Shown piece after piece: positions 10,203 through 19,360 of a stretch of 48,991 bases of DNA. The first letter of the stretch is position 1, and each line of letters starts with the position of its first letter. The stretch spans positions 1 through 48,991 of the forward strand of contig JAAXWW010000007.1 of the NCBI GenBank assembly GCA_013334765.1, in the 5' to 3' direction. A program made the translations under genes and the position numbers. The notes under the pieces are model-generated. The model was not told the DNA's origin. It did not search any database and saw only the letters and a program-made list of their open reading frames with translations. This DNA comes from Candidatus Moraniibacteriota bacterium. GTDB taxonomy: Bacteria > Patescibacteriota > Minisyncoccia > Moranbacterales > UBA2206.

Positions 10203-10583
10203 ATGAGTTCAAAATACTATCTGACTCAGCATGCTATCTCCAAGATGCAGTTCTATGGCTTGAGCGAGCAGCGGATTGCAAGGGTGATCCGGAATCCGAA
10301 ACGGAAAGAGGAGGGGATCGTCAAGAATACGATCGCGGTCATGCAGCCGGTTTCGGAAAAGATTGTTGATGGCAAAACCGTTTGGAAACAGGAAGTCTGG
10401 GTGATGTATCAATCCAAAATAAAAAGTTCGAAGTCAAAAGCAAAAAGCAAGGATAATAAATTCGCAAATCTTTTGAAACCCGGGCAGCTGAAAATCATCA
10501 GTGCCTGGCGATATCCCGGAGTGAGCCCCAAAGGCAATCCCATTCCGGAGGAAATCATGAGGGAATTGGCGGACATGATATAG
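10203..10583 (+). CDS. Conserved hypothetical protein
   Basis: 126-aa ORF 13 nt after htpX, same strand; YLTQHAISKMQFYGLSEQRIARVIRNPKR, possibly DUF4258-like. Confidence 0.6.
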   Translation: MSSKYYLTQHAISKMQFYGLSEQRIARVIRNPKRKEEGIVKNTIAVMQPVSEKIVDGKTVWKQEVWVMYQSKIKSSKSKAKSKDNKFANLLKPGQLKIISAWRYPGVSPKGNPIPEEIMRELADMI

Positions 10584-10675
10584 CACCTGGTTTTTCTTTT
10601 GTTTATAAGGTAAAATAAGGATAGGAAAGCAATATTCAAGAGAATTTCAAATCTTAATCAGATAGGAGGTGCAAT

Positions 10676-11026
10676 ATGAACGAAGAAAAAAAAGAAGAAA
10701 TCAAGGACGAAACTAAAGATCCGTCCAAAAAGGGAGATGCCGCTTCTGATGCCAAGGAAAACATGCTTTGGGGCATCATAGCCTATCTCGGCATTCTCTG
10801 CCTTATTCCGCTTCTGGCGAAGAAGGATTCGCAGTTCGCCCAATTCCATGCCAAACAGGGCCTGGTCATGGCGATCGGAGGATTTTTCGCCTGGATCCCG
10901 TTTTTCGGCTGGATGCTCGGGCTGCTGCTGTTCGTCCTCTGGATCATGGCGATCATAAGCGTCGTGAACGGCGAAATGAAGCCTCTTCCTGTCGTGGGAG
11001 AGCTGGCAGCCAAGATCAATATCTAG
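10676..11026 (+). CDS. DUF4870/Tic20-like small membrane protein
   Basis: Strong SD (aggaggtgcaatATG); charged N-terminus, then AYLGILCLIPLL...FAQFHAKQGLVM...FFGWMLGLLLFVLWIMAI. Confidence 0.8.
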   Translation: MNEEKKEEIKDETKDPSKKGDAASDAKENMLWGIIAYLGILCLIPLLAKKDSQFAQFHAKQGLVMAIGGFFAWIPFFGWMLGLLLFVLWIMAIISVVNGEMKPLPVVGELAAKINI

Positions 11027-11046
11027 ATTTCCGTGAAAATACCCAT

Positions 11047-11080
11047 AAACAGGCGCTCCTCGGAGTTGCCTGTTTTTGTT
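11047..11080 (+). terminator. Intrinsic terminator
   Basis: AAACAGGC-gctcctcggagtt-GCCTGTTT followed by TTG TTTT. Confidence 0.8.
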
Positions 11081-11277
11081 TTGTGTGCGAATATATAGAC
11101 TGTAGGTAATCTGTTTTTTTGTCATTCCCGTCCCGCCATTGCGGGAGGAATCCATGATTGAGCTGCTAAATTGGTATGCCTTGCGAGAGGCTCTGTATGC
11201 TGGCAGATTGTCATGACTCACGAATCACCTCCAGTGCCGGTATATTTTGCTTGTAAACCTGGACCTCAATTCAAGTC

Positions 11278-11289
11278 GGGGGGGGGGGG
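11278..11289 (+). repeat. 12-nt G homopolymer upstream of pyk
   Basis: aagtcGGGGGGGGGGGGtgataat. Confidence 0.9.
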
Positions 11290-11326
11290 TGATAATAATA
11301 ATGTAATTAGTCTATATAGAAAATTC

Positions 11327-12745
11327 ATGAACAAAAGAACCAAAATAGTCGCCACTATCGGACCAGCCTCTTCATCCGAGGAGGTGTTGAAAGACATGAT
11401 GCTGGCTGGAATGAATGTGGCGCGCATCAATTTTTCGCACGGCACGCACGAAGCCAACGGGGCGCTTATGGACACTATCCGCCAAGCATCTTCGGAAACA
11501 GGGAAGAATATTGCCATCATGGCGGATCTTCAAGGTCCGAGAATCAGGGTTGGGAATGAAAAGGAATTCGAGATAACGGAAGGCGAGACGGTCATAGTCA
11601 GCGATAGCCCTGTCTCAGGAAATGAAAAGAATCTAGTGATCGATGCGGATCACATCGTCGGCGCTTTCAAGGTTGGGGAAAGGATTCTCATCGAGGATGG
11701 GACGAAAGAGCTGAAGATCGTCGGAAAAACAGAAAACGGAGCCAAAGCGGAAGTGGTTGTTGGCGGGACAGTGAAGCCCAGAAAGGGAATCAATGTGCCG
11801 GACACCCAGGTTCCGTTCGGAGCAGTGACGGAAAAAGACGAGAAGGATCTCGAGTTCGCCCTTTCCAAAGATGTCGATTTCATCGCTCTTTCATTCGTTT
11901 CCAACGGCAAGGAAATTGAAGAGGCGAAAGAGAAGATAAGAAAGATTCTGGGACGCGAAACCGATATCCCAGAAATAGTTTCCAAGGTCGAGAGGAAGGA
12001 AGCCATCAAGAATATCGACGAGATAGTGAAGGCGTCCGATGTCGTCATGGTAGCCAGAGGCGATCTCGGCATCGAGATGGATGAAACGAACGTAGTCGTC
12101 TATCAGAAACAGATAATCGCCAAGTGCCTGGAATTTGCGCGCCCTGTCATCGTGGCGACCCAGATGCTCGATTCCATGATCAATAATCCCATCCCGACGC
12201 GCGCCGAAGTTTCTGATGTGTCGAACGCCGTCATCGATCATACTGATGCTGTCATGCTTTCCGGTGAGTCTGCCAATGGAAGCTATCCCGTGAAGGCGGT
12301 CGAAACGATGGCGAAGATAATAAGGAACACCGAGAAGTCGGCATTTGACGACTATTGCAAAAAGTGCGAACATGTCCAGGAAAACAAGGAATATGCCGCT
12401 TTGGTCTGCAGCGCTCACGACATGGCGAGGAATTCGGACGCCAAGGCCATTCTCTGTATCAGCCGTTCCGGATTCACTGCCCGCATGCTGTCGCTCCGCC
12501 GTCCGCAAGAAATGCTCCTGGTCGCGACCGGAAGCGAGAAGACATACCGCCAGACGGCTATCGTCTGGGGAGTGGACGCCTATCTTTTTTCAGAAGGAGA
12601 AAATATAGAAGAATACCTCAATCTCATGATATGCCGCGCCAAAGAGGAAAAGAGAATCAAGGCAGGCGATAGCGTGGTGGTTTTCATGGGAGGACTGCCT
12701 GGCGGGAAGAAAATGAGGTTGGTCGGGATAAGGGAGATAGAATAG
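11327..12745 (+). CDS. pyk: Pyruvate kinase
   Basis: MNKRTKIVATIGPASSSEEVLKDMMLAGMNVARINFSHG...VMVARGDLGIEM...MLSGESANGSYPV. Supplied ORF start 11171 is upstream of the natural start. Confidence 0.93.
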   Translation: MNKRTKIVATIGPASSSEEVLKDMMLAGMNVARINFSHGTHEANGALMDTIRQASSETGKNIAIMADLQGPRIRVGNEKEFEITEGETVIVSDSPVSGNEKNLVIDADHIVGAFKVGERILIEDGTKELKIVGKTENGAKAEVVVGGTVKPRKGINVPDTQVPFGAVTEKDEKDLEFALSKDVDFIALSFVSNGKEIEEAKEKIRKILGRETDIPEIVSKVERKEAIKNIDEIVKASDVVMVARGDLGIEMDETNVVVYQKQIIAKCLEFARPVIVATQMLDSMINNPIPTRAEVSDVSNAVIDHTDAVMLSGESANGSYPVKAVETMAKIIRNTEKSAFDDYCKKCEHVQENKEYAALVCSAHDMARNSDAKAILCISRSGFTARMLSLRRPQEMLLVATGSEKTYRQTAIVWGVDAYLFSEGENIEEYLNLMICRAKEEKRIKAGDSVVVFMGGLPGGKKMRLVGIREIE

Positions 12746-12752
12746 TGAATCA

Positions 12753-12830
12753 TGTAACATAGAGCATAGAGCATGGAACACGAAGCAAAGCTGAATGCTA
12801 GCGTGTTGTTCCATGATTTATGTTCTATGA
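12753..12830. repeat. Degenerate intergenic inverted repeat, same word family as 9187..9287
   Basis: acatagagcatagagcatggaaca ... tgttgttccatgatttatgttctatg. Confidence 0.7.
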
Positions 12831-12835
12831 AAAAG

Positions 12836-12922
12836 GGAGAGTTCGCATAGTGGTCGAGTGCGCTTGCTTGGAAAGCAAGTATGTCCGAAAGGGCATCGAG
12901 GGTTCGAATCCCTCACTCTCCG
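12836..12922 (+). tRNA. tRNA-Ser (anticodon GGA), class II
   Basis: Acceptor GGAGAGT/ACTCTCC; anticodon stem-loop CTTGC-TTGGAAA-GCAAG; long variable arm; T arm GAGGG-TTCGAAT-CCCTC. Complete CCA not encoded. Confidence 0.95.
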
Positions 12923-12930
12923 CAAATAGA

Positions 12931-12961
12931 AAAGGGCATCGCTCGTTGGGTGATGCCCTTT
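12931..12961 (+). terminator. Terminator after tRNA-Ser
   Basis: AAAGGGCATC-gctcgttggg-tGATGCCCTTT. Confidence 0.75.
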
Positions 12962-12987
12962 CAGTCATAAACCAGTCTGGTTCTTGT

Positions 12988-13257
12988 TCAGAGAATATTC
13001 TCAAGGCTGTTCAACAGCTCCTCTCTTTTTCCCTGGAGCTTATCTCCCTGCAGCCGCACAGCTGCCCGATAGAGGGCGTATCCCTTCAATTCCGGGGGAA
13101 GCTCCCCGAAGAGTTTGACAACAGTATCTCTGGTTTCGGTTTCGAGTTTATGGTCCTCGTCTCCGTGTTTGCAGCAAAAATTATCTACCAATACTGCTTT
13201 GTACTCGTCGAGTGTTCTTGAAAACGGGGTCAGATCCAATGTTTCCAGCGCGTTCAT
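12988..13257 (-). CDS. Hypothetical protein
   Basis: 89-aa ORF with SD (cggaggatgccATG on minus strand); opposite ORF 12820..13221 covers the tRNA. Confidence 0.6.
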   Translation of the reverse strand: MNALETLDLTPFSRTLDEYKAVLVDNFCCKHGDEDHKLETETRDTVVKLFGELPPELKGYALYRAAVRLQGDKLQGKREELLNSLENIL

Positions 13258-13361
13258 GGCATCCTCCGGTTAGCTGAAAGATTTATGGAATGGTCTGAGT
13301 AAAGCACTGTTTTTGTGAAATGTCAATAATCCGCACGTCTTTCATTATGAAGTGCATATCG

Positions 13362-13823
13362 CTATTTCTTTATCACCATCATCCACCTCACATATTTCCC
13401 CTCGCTGTCCTTCCATCTTTCCAGGAATTTCTGGTGGGGCAGCTTGAAATCCTTTCCGTGCCACGGATCATGAAGGATGATGTTGTGCGGAGTGATACCG
13501 GAAACAATGGCGTAATGTCCGTCTTCGTCAGTCGGTTCGATGTAGTTCACAATTAGAGGAAGGTCTTTTTTCAGCATTTCGCGGATATCCGAAATCGACG
13601 ATCCTCTCTTGGCTGTCACTTCGAATCCTTGTTCAGTCGCGAATCTGATCATATTTTCATTCTCTGTCCCGCGTTCCTGGCTGGTCCCTATCTGCCGCGC
13701 TATATCCTCCTGTGGCATAACAAGGCCAAGTCGCAGGAAAGCCATTTCCAAGACAGCCGGTCCGCAATAGTGAGCGTTCTTCTGTTTCTGATAGGGAATC
13801 TTGAGTCTTATTTTGGCGTTCAT
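13362..13823 (-). CDS. C39-like papain-fold peptidase
   Basis: IPYQKQKNAHYCGPAVLEMAFLRLG...GHYAIVSGI...LHDPWHGKDF: Cys, His, Asp in expected order. Confidence 0.8.
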   Translation of the reverse strand: MNAKIRLKIPYQKQKNAHYCGPAVLEMAFLRLGLVMPQEDIARQIGTSQERGTENENMIRFATEQGFEVTAKRGSSISDIREMLKKDLPLIVNYIEPTDEDGHYAIVSGITPHNIILHDPWHGKDFKLPHQKFLERWKDSEGKYVRWMMVIKK

Positions 13824-13947
13824 AGGTGTGTTTCAATAAAACAACCCATTCTATAATGATTTCGTCGATTGCGCAACTTCCGCGAGTTGCAAAAAGCCTT
13901 AAAATGGGCTGGAATATGGCAAATATCCGATGGAGGAGCATATATTA

Positions 13948-13977
13948 TTGACAATATATACGATAGTATCGTATAAT
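13948..13977 (+). promoter_or_regulatory. Consensus promoter TTGACA-N18-TATAAT with embedded palindrome TATACGATA-G-TATCGTATA (13957..13975)
   Basis: Read directly from sequence. Confidence 0.8.
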
Positions 13978-14007
13978 TATGGCATAAACATTCAGTCCGG
14001 TTTTTTT

Positions 14008-15195
14008 ATGGAAGAAACATTATACAGATATAACCCATGGTGGGAGAGTGATTTCAAGCCGGAAGGCCTCATTGATAGGCCGCGGATTTTCGATATGCTG
14101 CGGAACGATTTGCCTAACAAGCAGATCACATTATTGACCGGATTGCGTCGCGTTGGAAAGACTACCTTGATGAAGCAGGTCGTGAGCCATCTCATAAACG
14201 AAATAAAGGTCGATCCCAAACTGATTTTCTATGTAAGCCTGGATGATTATCTTCTGTCTAAGAACAGCATCTTGGAGATAATCGAGGAATACCGGAAGAT
14301 TCAGAAACTTTCTTTTTCTGATAAAGTATATCTTTTTCTGGACGAAGTCACCTTCAAGCAAGATTTCGGATTGCAGCTCAAGAACATCTATGATCAGCAG
14401 AACGCCAAGGTTTATGCCTCATCATCCAGCGCGTCGCTCCTCAAGAGCAAGAAGTCTTTCCTGACCGGTCGGAACAGGGTGATTGAAACCCTGCCGCTCG
14501 ACTTCGAGGAATACCTGCGGTTCAAGAAAATCAAGACTGCGAAATCAGACAGACATCTGCTGGAAAAATATTTTGAGGATTTCATGCAGACCGGAGGAAT
14601 GCCGGAGTATGTATTGACGGGAAATGCCGAGTATCTGAAAGAGCTTGTGGATGATATCATCCAAAAAGACATTGCCGTTTTCTATGGCGTGAAAGACGTT
14701 CAGATTCTCAAGGATTTTTTTCTTCTTTTGATGGAGCGGGCTGGAAAAGTTTTCAGTGTCAATAAGATTGCCAAGATATTGGATATCTCTCCTGATTCAA
14801 GCAAACGGTATCTGCAGATGTTTGCCGATTCATATTTGGTATTCCTAATGCCTCGTTTCGGAAAAACCAATGAACGGCTGTTGTCGGCCAAGAAGATCTA
14901 TGCTGCCGATCTGGGAATCCGGGTGCATTTTACCGGTCTTCGAGATAAGGGGAGCCTGTTTGAGAATTATGTATATCTGAAAATAAAGCAGATGGATCCG
15001 CGCTATGTGTATCAAGAGGGAAACGAGATCGATTTCATGACTGATGGCAAAACCCTGATCGAAGTGAAGTATAATTCGGAAATGCCCAAAAAACAGGCAG
15101 AGCTGTTTGATCAAATGAAAGCTGACAGCAAGATCTTGATAAAGAATATTTTCGATTTGAAAAAGTTGGATAATCTGGAAAATAATCATGACTAG
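14008..15195 (+). CDS. AAA_14/DUF4143-type ATPase
   Basis: LLTGLRRVGKTTLMKQV Walker A, VYLFLDEV Walker B, SSSASLL, LPLDFEEYL, TGGMPEYV, YVYQEGNEIDFMTDGKTLIEVKY. ORF start 13930 would include the promoter, so ATG 14008 preferred. Confidence 0.88.
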   Translation: MEETLYRYNPWWESDFKPEGLIDRPRIFDMLRNDLPNKQITLLTGLRRVGKTTLMKQVVSHLINEIKVDPKLIFYVSLDDYLLSKNSILEIIEEYRKIQKLSFSDKVYLFLDEVTFKQDFGLQLKNIYDQQNAKVYASSSSASLLKSKKSFLTGRNRVIETLPLDFEEYLRFKKIKTAKSDRHLLEKYFEDFMQTGGMPEYVLTGNAEYLKELVDDIIQKDIAVFYGVKDVQILKDFFLLLMERAGKVFSVNKIAKILDISPDSSKRYLQMFADSYLVFLMPRFGKTNERLLSAKKIYAADLGIRVHFTGLRDKGSLFENYVYLKIKQMDPRYVYQEGNEIDFMTDGKTLIEVKYNSEMPKKQAELFDQMKADSKILIKNIFDLKKLDNLENNHD

Positions 15196-15201
15196 GCGAA
15201 T

Positions 15202-16998
15202 ATGGGAACGGATCTTGAAGAAATCAAAAACAGGCTGAATATCGTCGATGTGATCGGGGACTATTTGCGGCTGGAAAAAGCGGGAGGCAACTGGCGCGGC
15301 CTTTGCCCGTTCCACAACGAGAAAAGCCCTTCTTTCATGGTTTCGGAAGAAAAGCAGATCTGGCATTGCTTCGGCTGCCAGAAAGGCGGGGATGTCTTTT
15401 CTTTCGTCATGGAGATGGAAGGTTTGGAATTCAAGGAAGCGCTCAAAATCCTGGCAGAAAAAGCCGGAGTGGAGCTCAAGACCGTCAATCCGAAAGCCGC
15501 CGAAAAAAAGAACCGCGCTCTTGAGATCCTGGAGCTCGCCACCAAGTTCTATGAATTCCAGCTGTGGGAAGGACCGGGAAAAACGAAGATACTCGGCTAT
15601 CTCAGGGATCGCGGGCTCAAGGACGAAACCATCAAGGAATTCCGTTTGGGATACGCGCCCAAGGGCTGGAGGAATATGCTCGATTTCCTCACCAAGCGCG
15701 GCTATGGTGCGAATGAGATTTTTGAAGCCGGGCTTATCATAAAAAAAGAAGGCGGCCAGGGCGGACAGCAGAACTACTATGACCGCTTCAGAAGCCGCAT
15801 CATGTTTCCGATTGCGGAATATTCAGGGAAAGTGGTCGGGTATAGCGCGCGGGTCGCGCCAGGAGAAGACGAGAGCCAGGCCAAATATATCAACAGTCCG
15901 GAATCGGGCGTCTATCACAAAAGCAGGATCCTCTATGGGATCGACAAAGCCAAAGGGGAAATCAAGCATGCCGATTTCATCCTTCTGGTCGAAGGCAATA
16001 TGGATGTCATAGCCACCAGCCAGCTCGGAATCAGGAATGTGGTGGCGATTTCCGGAACGGCGCTCACGAGCGAACAAGTGGACATCCTCAAAAGATATAC
16101 CAAGAATTTCAGGATATTTTTCGACATGGACAGCGCGGGCGAAGGCGCTACCAGGAAAAGCATCAAGCTGTGCCTTGCGAAAGATGTCTCGGTGAATGTC
16201 GTGGAGCTTCCGATGGGAAAGGATGCGGCGGAGCTCGCTAAAGACGATCCCTCAGCGCTCAAAAGAGCTATCGGCAGCGCCAAGGACGCGATGGAATATG
16301 TCATGGAAAGAGCCTTGGAAAAATTCGACAAGGGGACGGCTCATGGGAAAAGGATGATTGCGGAAAATGTCATTGAGATATTGGAAGGATTCCAGAATGG
16401 AATAGAAAAAAGCCATTGGATAAAGAAGCTGGCGGACGAGCTGGACGTCAAGGAGCAGACGTTGACGGAAATGACCGAAAAAGCTACTCTTAGAGGCAGA
16501 ACAGGGGAGAGCGCCGAGCGTTTTCAAAAAAAGGAGGCCGACGTGGCTCCGCGCGAGAAAATGGATGTCCTCATTGAAGACCTCATCGGTTTCATGCTTG
16601 TCTCCAAGGAGGTCTGGAAAGAGGTGGCAGAGAAGGAAATGTTCCCATATCTTCTCAAGAGGGACGAACTGTTTTCGGCTATGATCAAAGAAGGGAGAAC
16701 CGTTTCCTTCGATTTTGACGTCTTGGTCGGAGCCATCGATCGGGAAATGAAGCTCCGGGCAGAGAAGATATATTTCCAGAAAAAATTCCGTCTCGGACTC
16801 AATAATGTGCTTGAAGAAGCCGTCCTGTCCGATATATCCAAGGATTCGGAGTTTCTTTTTTCGGAAATTTCCAAAGAGATCAAGCGGGAGCGGATGGCGG
16901 ACATAGTGAGGGATTTGAAATCGGCAGAAGAGCGGAACGATCGCGAGGCGTCGATGTTTTTGAAAAAAGAACTCAAGGAATTGCTGGAAGGGAAATAG
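15202..16998 (+). CDS. dnaG: DNA primase
   Basis: CHC2 zinc finger CPFHNEKSPSF...HCFGCQKGGDVF; TOPRIM LVEGNMDVIA...FDMDSAGEGATRK. Confidence 0.96.
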   Translation: MGTDLEEIKNRLNIVDVIGDYLRLEKAGGNWRGLCPFHNEKSPSFMVSEEKQIWHCFGCQKGGDVFSFVMEMEGLEFKEALKILAEKAGVELKTVNPKAAEKKNRALEILELATKFYEFQLWEGPGKTKILGYLRDRGLKDETIKEFRLGYAPKGWRNMLDFLTKRGYGANEIFEAGLIIKKEGGQGGQQNYYDRFRSRIMFPIAEYSGKVVGYSARVAPGEDESQAKYINSPESGVYHKSRILYGIDKAKGEIKHADFILLVEGNMDVIATSQLGIRNVVAISGTALTSEQVDILKRYTKNFRIFFDMDSAGEGATRKSIKLCLAKDVSVNVVELPMGKDAAELAKDDPSALKRAIGSAKDAMEYVMERALEKFDKGTAHGKRMIAENVIEILEGFQNGIEKSHWIKKLADELDVKEQTLTEMTEKATLRGRTGESAERFQKKEADVAPREKMDVLIEDLIGFMLVSKEVWKEVAEKEMFPYLLKRDELFSAMIKEGRTVSFDFDVLVGAIDREMKLRAEKIYFQKKFRLGLNNVLEEAVLSDISKDSEFLFSEISKEIKRERMADIVRDLKSAEERNDREASMFLKKELKELLEGK

Positions 16999-17014
16999 AT
17001 AATCCGAAAGATAT

Positions 17015-17171
17015 CAAGGCTTGCATATATGCATATGCCAACTAATGTTCCGGCCTGCTAGTTGGCAGCGGCAGTATAGCTGGCTCCACTTGCGGTAAAG
17101 CCGTTTCAGGATAGTGAAGTTATCAATTTGCCTCCATTGATTAGTTGCCATATGCATATATGCAAGCCTTG
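17015..17171. repeat. Inverted repeat with 32-bp arms (31/32) around a 93-nt loop, upstream of rpoD
   Basis: 17015-17046 CAAGGCTTGCATATATGCATATGCCAACTAAT vs reverse complement of 17140-17171, single mismatch; competing inner hairpin TGCCAACTA (17036-17044)/TAGTTGGCA (17059-17067). Confidence 0.92.
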
Positions 17172-17213
17172 GATAAATAGACACAATCACTTTTTAATAA
17201 CTAAGCGAATACT

Positions 17214-18674
17214 ATGGCTATAAAAAAAGACAAGAAGAAGGCTGCCAAAGCGGCTTCCAAGAAAGCCGTGAAGAAGGTTTTGAAAAAGAAAGCCGTGAAA
17301 GCGGTTCCGGCCCGCCCCAAAAAAGCGGCGAAAAAAGCCGTGAAGAAAATTGCGAAAAAAGCTGTGCCTCAGAAGAAGAAAGCGAGCAAGAAAACAGCCA
17401 AAGCTCCTTTGAAAAAAGCTGCGATCAAGAAAAACACGATGAAGAAAAAAACCGCAGCCGCTCCGAAGAAGGACAAGAAAAAAACCATCAGTCATGCGAG
17501 CAATAAGAAAGGCAGGGTTGTTGTGAAAGAAAAGCCGAAGAAGGCCGTTATTGAAAAAGCGGTCGAAAAGATCGATCCGGTGGCCGATCTCGTCTATCGG
17601 GTCAAGCAGCGCGGATTCGTGACGGAAGATGAGATCCTGCATGTCATTCCGGATGCGGAAAAGGATATCGAAAAGCTAGAAGCGCTCTATGAGGAATTGG
17701 AAAGGAGCAACATCAAAGTGCTTAGTTCCGACGAGATGCTCAAGATCGAAACGGACAAGATCTCGACTGATTTCGAAAAACAGAAGACCGGCAAGAAGCC
17801 GAAGGCGGCGAAAAAAGATCTGATGAACGAGGCAGAAGGAGACGCATCATCTGATTTGGTGCAGATGTATCTGCGCGAGATCGGAAGAGTGGAGCTGCTC
17901 AATTCGGAAGAGGAAGTCGCGCTGGCCAAGAGGATCGAGAAGGGCGATGTGGCTGCCAAGCAGCGTCTTACTGAAGCTAATCTCCGTCTAGTGGTGAGCA
18001 TCGCCAAGAAATATGTAGGAAGATCGCACAATCTGTCGCTTCTGGATCTCATCCAAGAGGGCAACATCGGGCTTTTCCGCGCCGTCGAGAAATTCGATTA
18101 CAGGAAGGGATACAAGTTTTCGACCTATGCCACTTGGTGGATCCGTCAGGCAGTGACGAGAGCCTTGGCTGACCAATCAAGGACGATCCGTATTCCGGTG
18201 CACATGGTTGAGACGATTAATAAATATACTCAGATAACGCGCCGCTTGGTGCAGGATCTTGGACGCGAGCCTCTTCCTGAAGAGATCGCAGTCGAGATGG
18301 GAGTGGAGGTTGAAAAAATCAGGCACATCCAGAAGATTTCCCAAGAGACGGTTTCCTTGGAGACTACGGTCGGAGACAGCGATGACGACAGCGTCCTCGG
18401 AGATTTCATCGAAGACACCGAGACCGTCATGCCGAACCAGATCGCATCAAGGAAAATGCTCAAAGGTCATATCAACGAAATCCTGAATGATCTCACCCCG
18501 CGCGAGCAGAAGATCCTGAAGATCCGCTTCGGGCTTGAGGACGGCGTGCAGCACACGCTTGAAGAAGTCGGCCAGGAATTCGGAGTGACCCGCGAGCGCA
18601 TCCGCCAGATCGAAGCCAAAGCTCTCGAAAAGATCCGCGAGCATGGGACGGTCAAGAAGCTGAGGGATTATTAA
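17214..18674 (+). CDS. rpoD: Primary sigma-70 factor with Lys/Ala/Pro-rich N-terminal extension
   Basis: Sigma regions: [69 protein letters not shown]...[21 protein letters not shown]; ~100-aa KKAAKKA-type N-terminus. Confidence 0.95.
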   Translation: MAIKKDKKKAAKAASKKAVKKVLKKKAVKAVPARPKKAAKKAVKKIAKKAVPQKKKASKKTAKAPLKKAAIKKNTMKKKTAAAPKKDKKKTISHASNKKGRVVVKEKPKKAVIEKAVEKIDPVADLVYRVKQRGFVTEDEILHVIPDAEKDIEKLEALYEELERSNIKVLSSDEMLKIETDKISTDFEKQKTGKKPKAAKKDLMNEAEGDASSDLVQMYLREIGRVELLNSEEEVALAKRIEKGDVAAKQRLTEANLRLVVSIAKKYVGRSHNLSLLDLIQEGNIGLFRAVEKFDYRKGYKFSTYATWWIRQAVTRALADQSRTIRIPVHMVETINKYTQITRRLVQDLGREPLPEEIAVEMGVEVEKIRHIQKISQETVSLETTVGDSDDDSVLGDFIEDTETVMPNQIASRKMLKGHINEILNDLTPREQKILKIRFGLEDGVQHTLEEVGQEFGVTRERIRQIEAKALEKIREHGTVKKLRDY

Positions 18675-18691
18675 AAATCAGAACATTTTCA

Positions 18692-18774
18692 AACTCCGCT
18701 AACACAACACCTTTGCTTGCATTCGCTTCGCTCATACGGAAGCCGCAAAAGTATTGTATTAGCGGAGTTTTTTT
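18692..18774 (+). terminator. Long-loop terminator after rpoD
   Basis: AACTCCGCTAA ... TTAGCGGAGTT followed by TTTTTT. Confidence 0.7.
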
Positions 18775-18795
18775 GTTTGGTGTTTTGCCCTATAT

Positions 18796-18833
18796 AAAAA
18801 ATCCCCCGATCGCGCTTGGCGCGAATCGGGGGA
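18796..18833 (-). terminator. Terminator for minus-strand gene 18851..19345
   Basis: ATCCCCCGATCGCGC-ttg-GCGCGAATCGGGGGAT; T-run on minus strand. Confidence 0.8.
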
Positions 18834-18850
18834 TTGCGGGGCTCAGGCCC

Positions 18851-19345
18851 TCATTGGGTGATGTAGACCTGAAACGCTCCGGGTCGCGACGGATCCGGAA
18901 CGGGTTGCTGGGAATCCAGCAGCGCTCTCCACTGGGAGAGCATCTGGTCGCGGTTCGGGCTCGAGAGGAACCCCTGGGCTTCGGCTTCCCGCTCGAAGAA
19001 CACGTTGTAGACCGTGGTGCCGCCGCAGATCCATTTCTGGATGGCGCCGGCCTTGGGAGGATTCAGCGGCTGACCCGGAAATCCCCAGCTGTTGATCTTC
19101 CACCCGCTGACCTTGGTCAGGGTGGTGCGCTTTGTCATGAAACCGATCGGGGGCTGCTGTCCTTGCCCGGGCGTGTTGCCGGCAGCAGGAGCGAAGGATT
19201 GCGGAGAGTTCAGAGCTTGGGGAGGCGCCTGTTGGGCGTTTCTTTGCTGGTCGCCGCCGGGCGTGCCGTAATAATTTTTGGTCACGCAACCGGACAACCC
19301 CAGTACGGACAGGACGATGAACAGGAGAAGGAGCTTGAAATGCAT
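18851..19345 (-). CDS. Hypothetical lipoprotein
   Basis: MHFKLLLLFIVLSVLGLSGC signal peptide with lipobox; SD AAGGAGGTTCCCATG. Confidence 0.72.
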   Translation of the reverse strand: MHFKLLLLFIVLSVLGLSGCVTKNYYGTPGGDQQRNAQQAPPQALNSPQSFAPAAGNTPGQGQQPPIGFMTKRTTLTKVSGWKINSWGFPGQPLNPPKAGAIQKWICGGTTVYNVFFEREAEAQGFLSSPNRDQMLSQWRALLDSQQPVPDPSRPGAFQVYITQ

Positions 19346-19360
19346 GGGAACCTCCTTGGA

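Noticed and set aside
12820-13221. ORF 12820..13221 (+)
   Set aside because: Overlaps tRNA-Ser and its terminator and is antisense to a better-supported small ORF.
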